From contig NZ_PJRJ01000014.1 of NCBI RefSeq assembly GCF_003711395.1, positions 1-64,000 of the forward strand: a DNA stretch of 64,000 nt, in the 5' to 3' direction. Below are positions 63,896 through 64,000 of this stretch, piece by piece. The stretch is from Acinetobacter sp. B51(2017). Lineage in GTDB: Bacteria > Pseudomonadota > Gammaproteobacteria > Pseudomonadales > Moraxellaceae. The position numbers and the translations under genes are program-made. The first letter of the stretch is position 1; each line of letters starts with the position of its first letter. Below the pieces are notes generated by a model that worked only from the letters and a program-made list of their open reading frames with translations, ran no database searches and was not told where the DNA came from.

Positions 63896-64000
63896 ATGAA
63901 AAAGATATTGGCAACTATAGCCATTTCTTTCAGTGCATTGATGGCAAGCACTGCGCTGACTGCCGCTCCTCAATTTGAGCCTCAATCTGATGCTGAAGCG
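63896..64000 (+). CDS. Exported protein, cut by the window edge
   Basis: Only the first 35 codons are present. The start follows GAGGGTTC, and the product begins with a signal peptide (MKKILATIAISFSALMASTALTAA) with likely cleavage near residue 24, then APQFEPQSDAEA. The family cannot be determined. The 200 bases before it hold a promoter region. Confidence 0.6.
   Translation, partial: MKKILATIAISFSALMASTALTAAPQFEPQSDAEA

Noticed and set aside
1..64000. A complete phage, CRISPR or defence system
   Set aside because: I saw no integrase, phage structural gene, restriction-modification, CRISPR repeat array or toxin cluster; gene content is dominated by housekeeping and metabolic genes.

Overview
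The window looks like a chromosomal segment of a gamma-proteobacterium of the genus Acinetobacter or a close relative. The evidence is the moderately AT-rich base composition, the order dapA-bamC-purC, the order ubiG-mupP-yciK shared with Pseudomonas, a clustered HpxO-type urate pathway, and protein sequences close to Acinetobacter types (from memory of these families, not from a search). It is mostly well-packed housekeeping DNA. I saw no rRNA, tRNA, CRISPR array, insertion sequence or prophage.

Layout. 0-2.1 kb: an outer-membrane beta-barrel protein, an ankyrin protein and an HPF/RaiA-type ribosome factor, all on the minus strand. 2.1-11.5 kb: a urate-to-glyoxylate island. HpxO oxidises urate, UraH and UraD give S-allantoin, PuuE gives allantoate, Alc gives ureidoglycolate and urea, and AllA gives glyoxylate and urea. 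A Tsx-like channel, a TauE/SafE permease and a DASS carrier lie among these genes. Each of the four enzyme transcription units has a -24/-12 (sigma-54-type) motif with correct spacing upstream, which suggests nitrogen control. 11.5-17.5 kb: parE, a decayed yqiA remnant behind it, a divergent esterase, and gshA-dsbB. 17.7-24.3 kb: DUF924, a lipoprotein, DUF445, an aminotransferase, a MATE pump and a flavin monooxygenase gene broken by one in-frame stop. 24.3-31.2 kb: a divergent SDR/TetR pair, phoB-phoR behind a three-unit Pho box, sseA-psd with a TTGA overlap, and pncB. 31.4-34.5 kb: a Roadblock-like small protein behind a 25-bp palindrome, a ribbon-helix-helix protein, and a periplasmic catalase with an ankyrin partner. 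34.7-41.8 kb: dtd, an SCP2 protein, serB with a divergent SMP-like protein, pncA translationally coupled to a BASS transporter, and an AAHS transporter.

42.3-54.8 kb: dapA (with a potentially structured leader), bamC, purC, an unlisted 44-residue membrane protein, rarA, a GGDEF-EAL protein, a YcgN-like protein, a DUF1328 microprotein, a dienelactone hydrolase, HIT, mutY, an M23 lipoprotein, tag and two tandem FKBP isomerases. 54.8-64 kb: ampD-murJ, nadC, an acidic/basic low-complexity small lipoprotein, rph, a FabR-like regulator, dsbA, ubiG-mupP-yciK, small unknown proteins, and the start of an exported protein cut by the window edge.

Several processes recur in scattered loci: NAD supply (pncA, pncB, nadC), peptidoglycan recycling and export (ampD, mupP, murJ), disulfide/thiol chemistry (dsbA, dsbB, gshA) and DNA repair (mutY, tag, rarA). 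No clearly new defence or mobile system is visible. The most novel signals are regulatory (the sigma-54-like sites, palindromes and leader hairpins) and two gene-decay events. All promoter and structure calls were made by eye.
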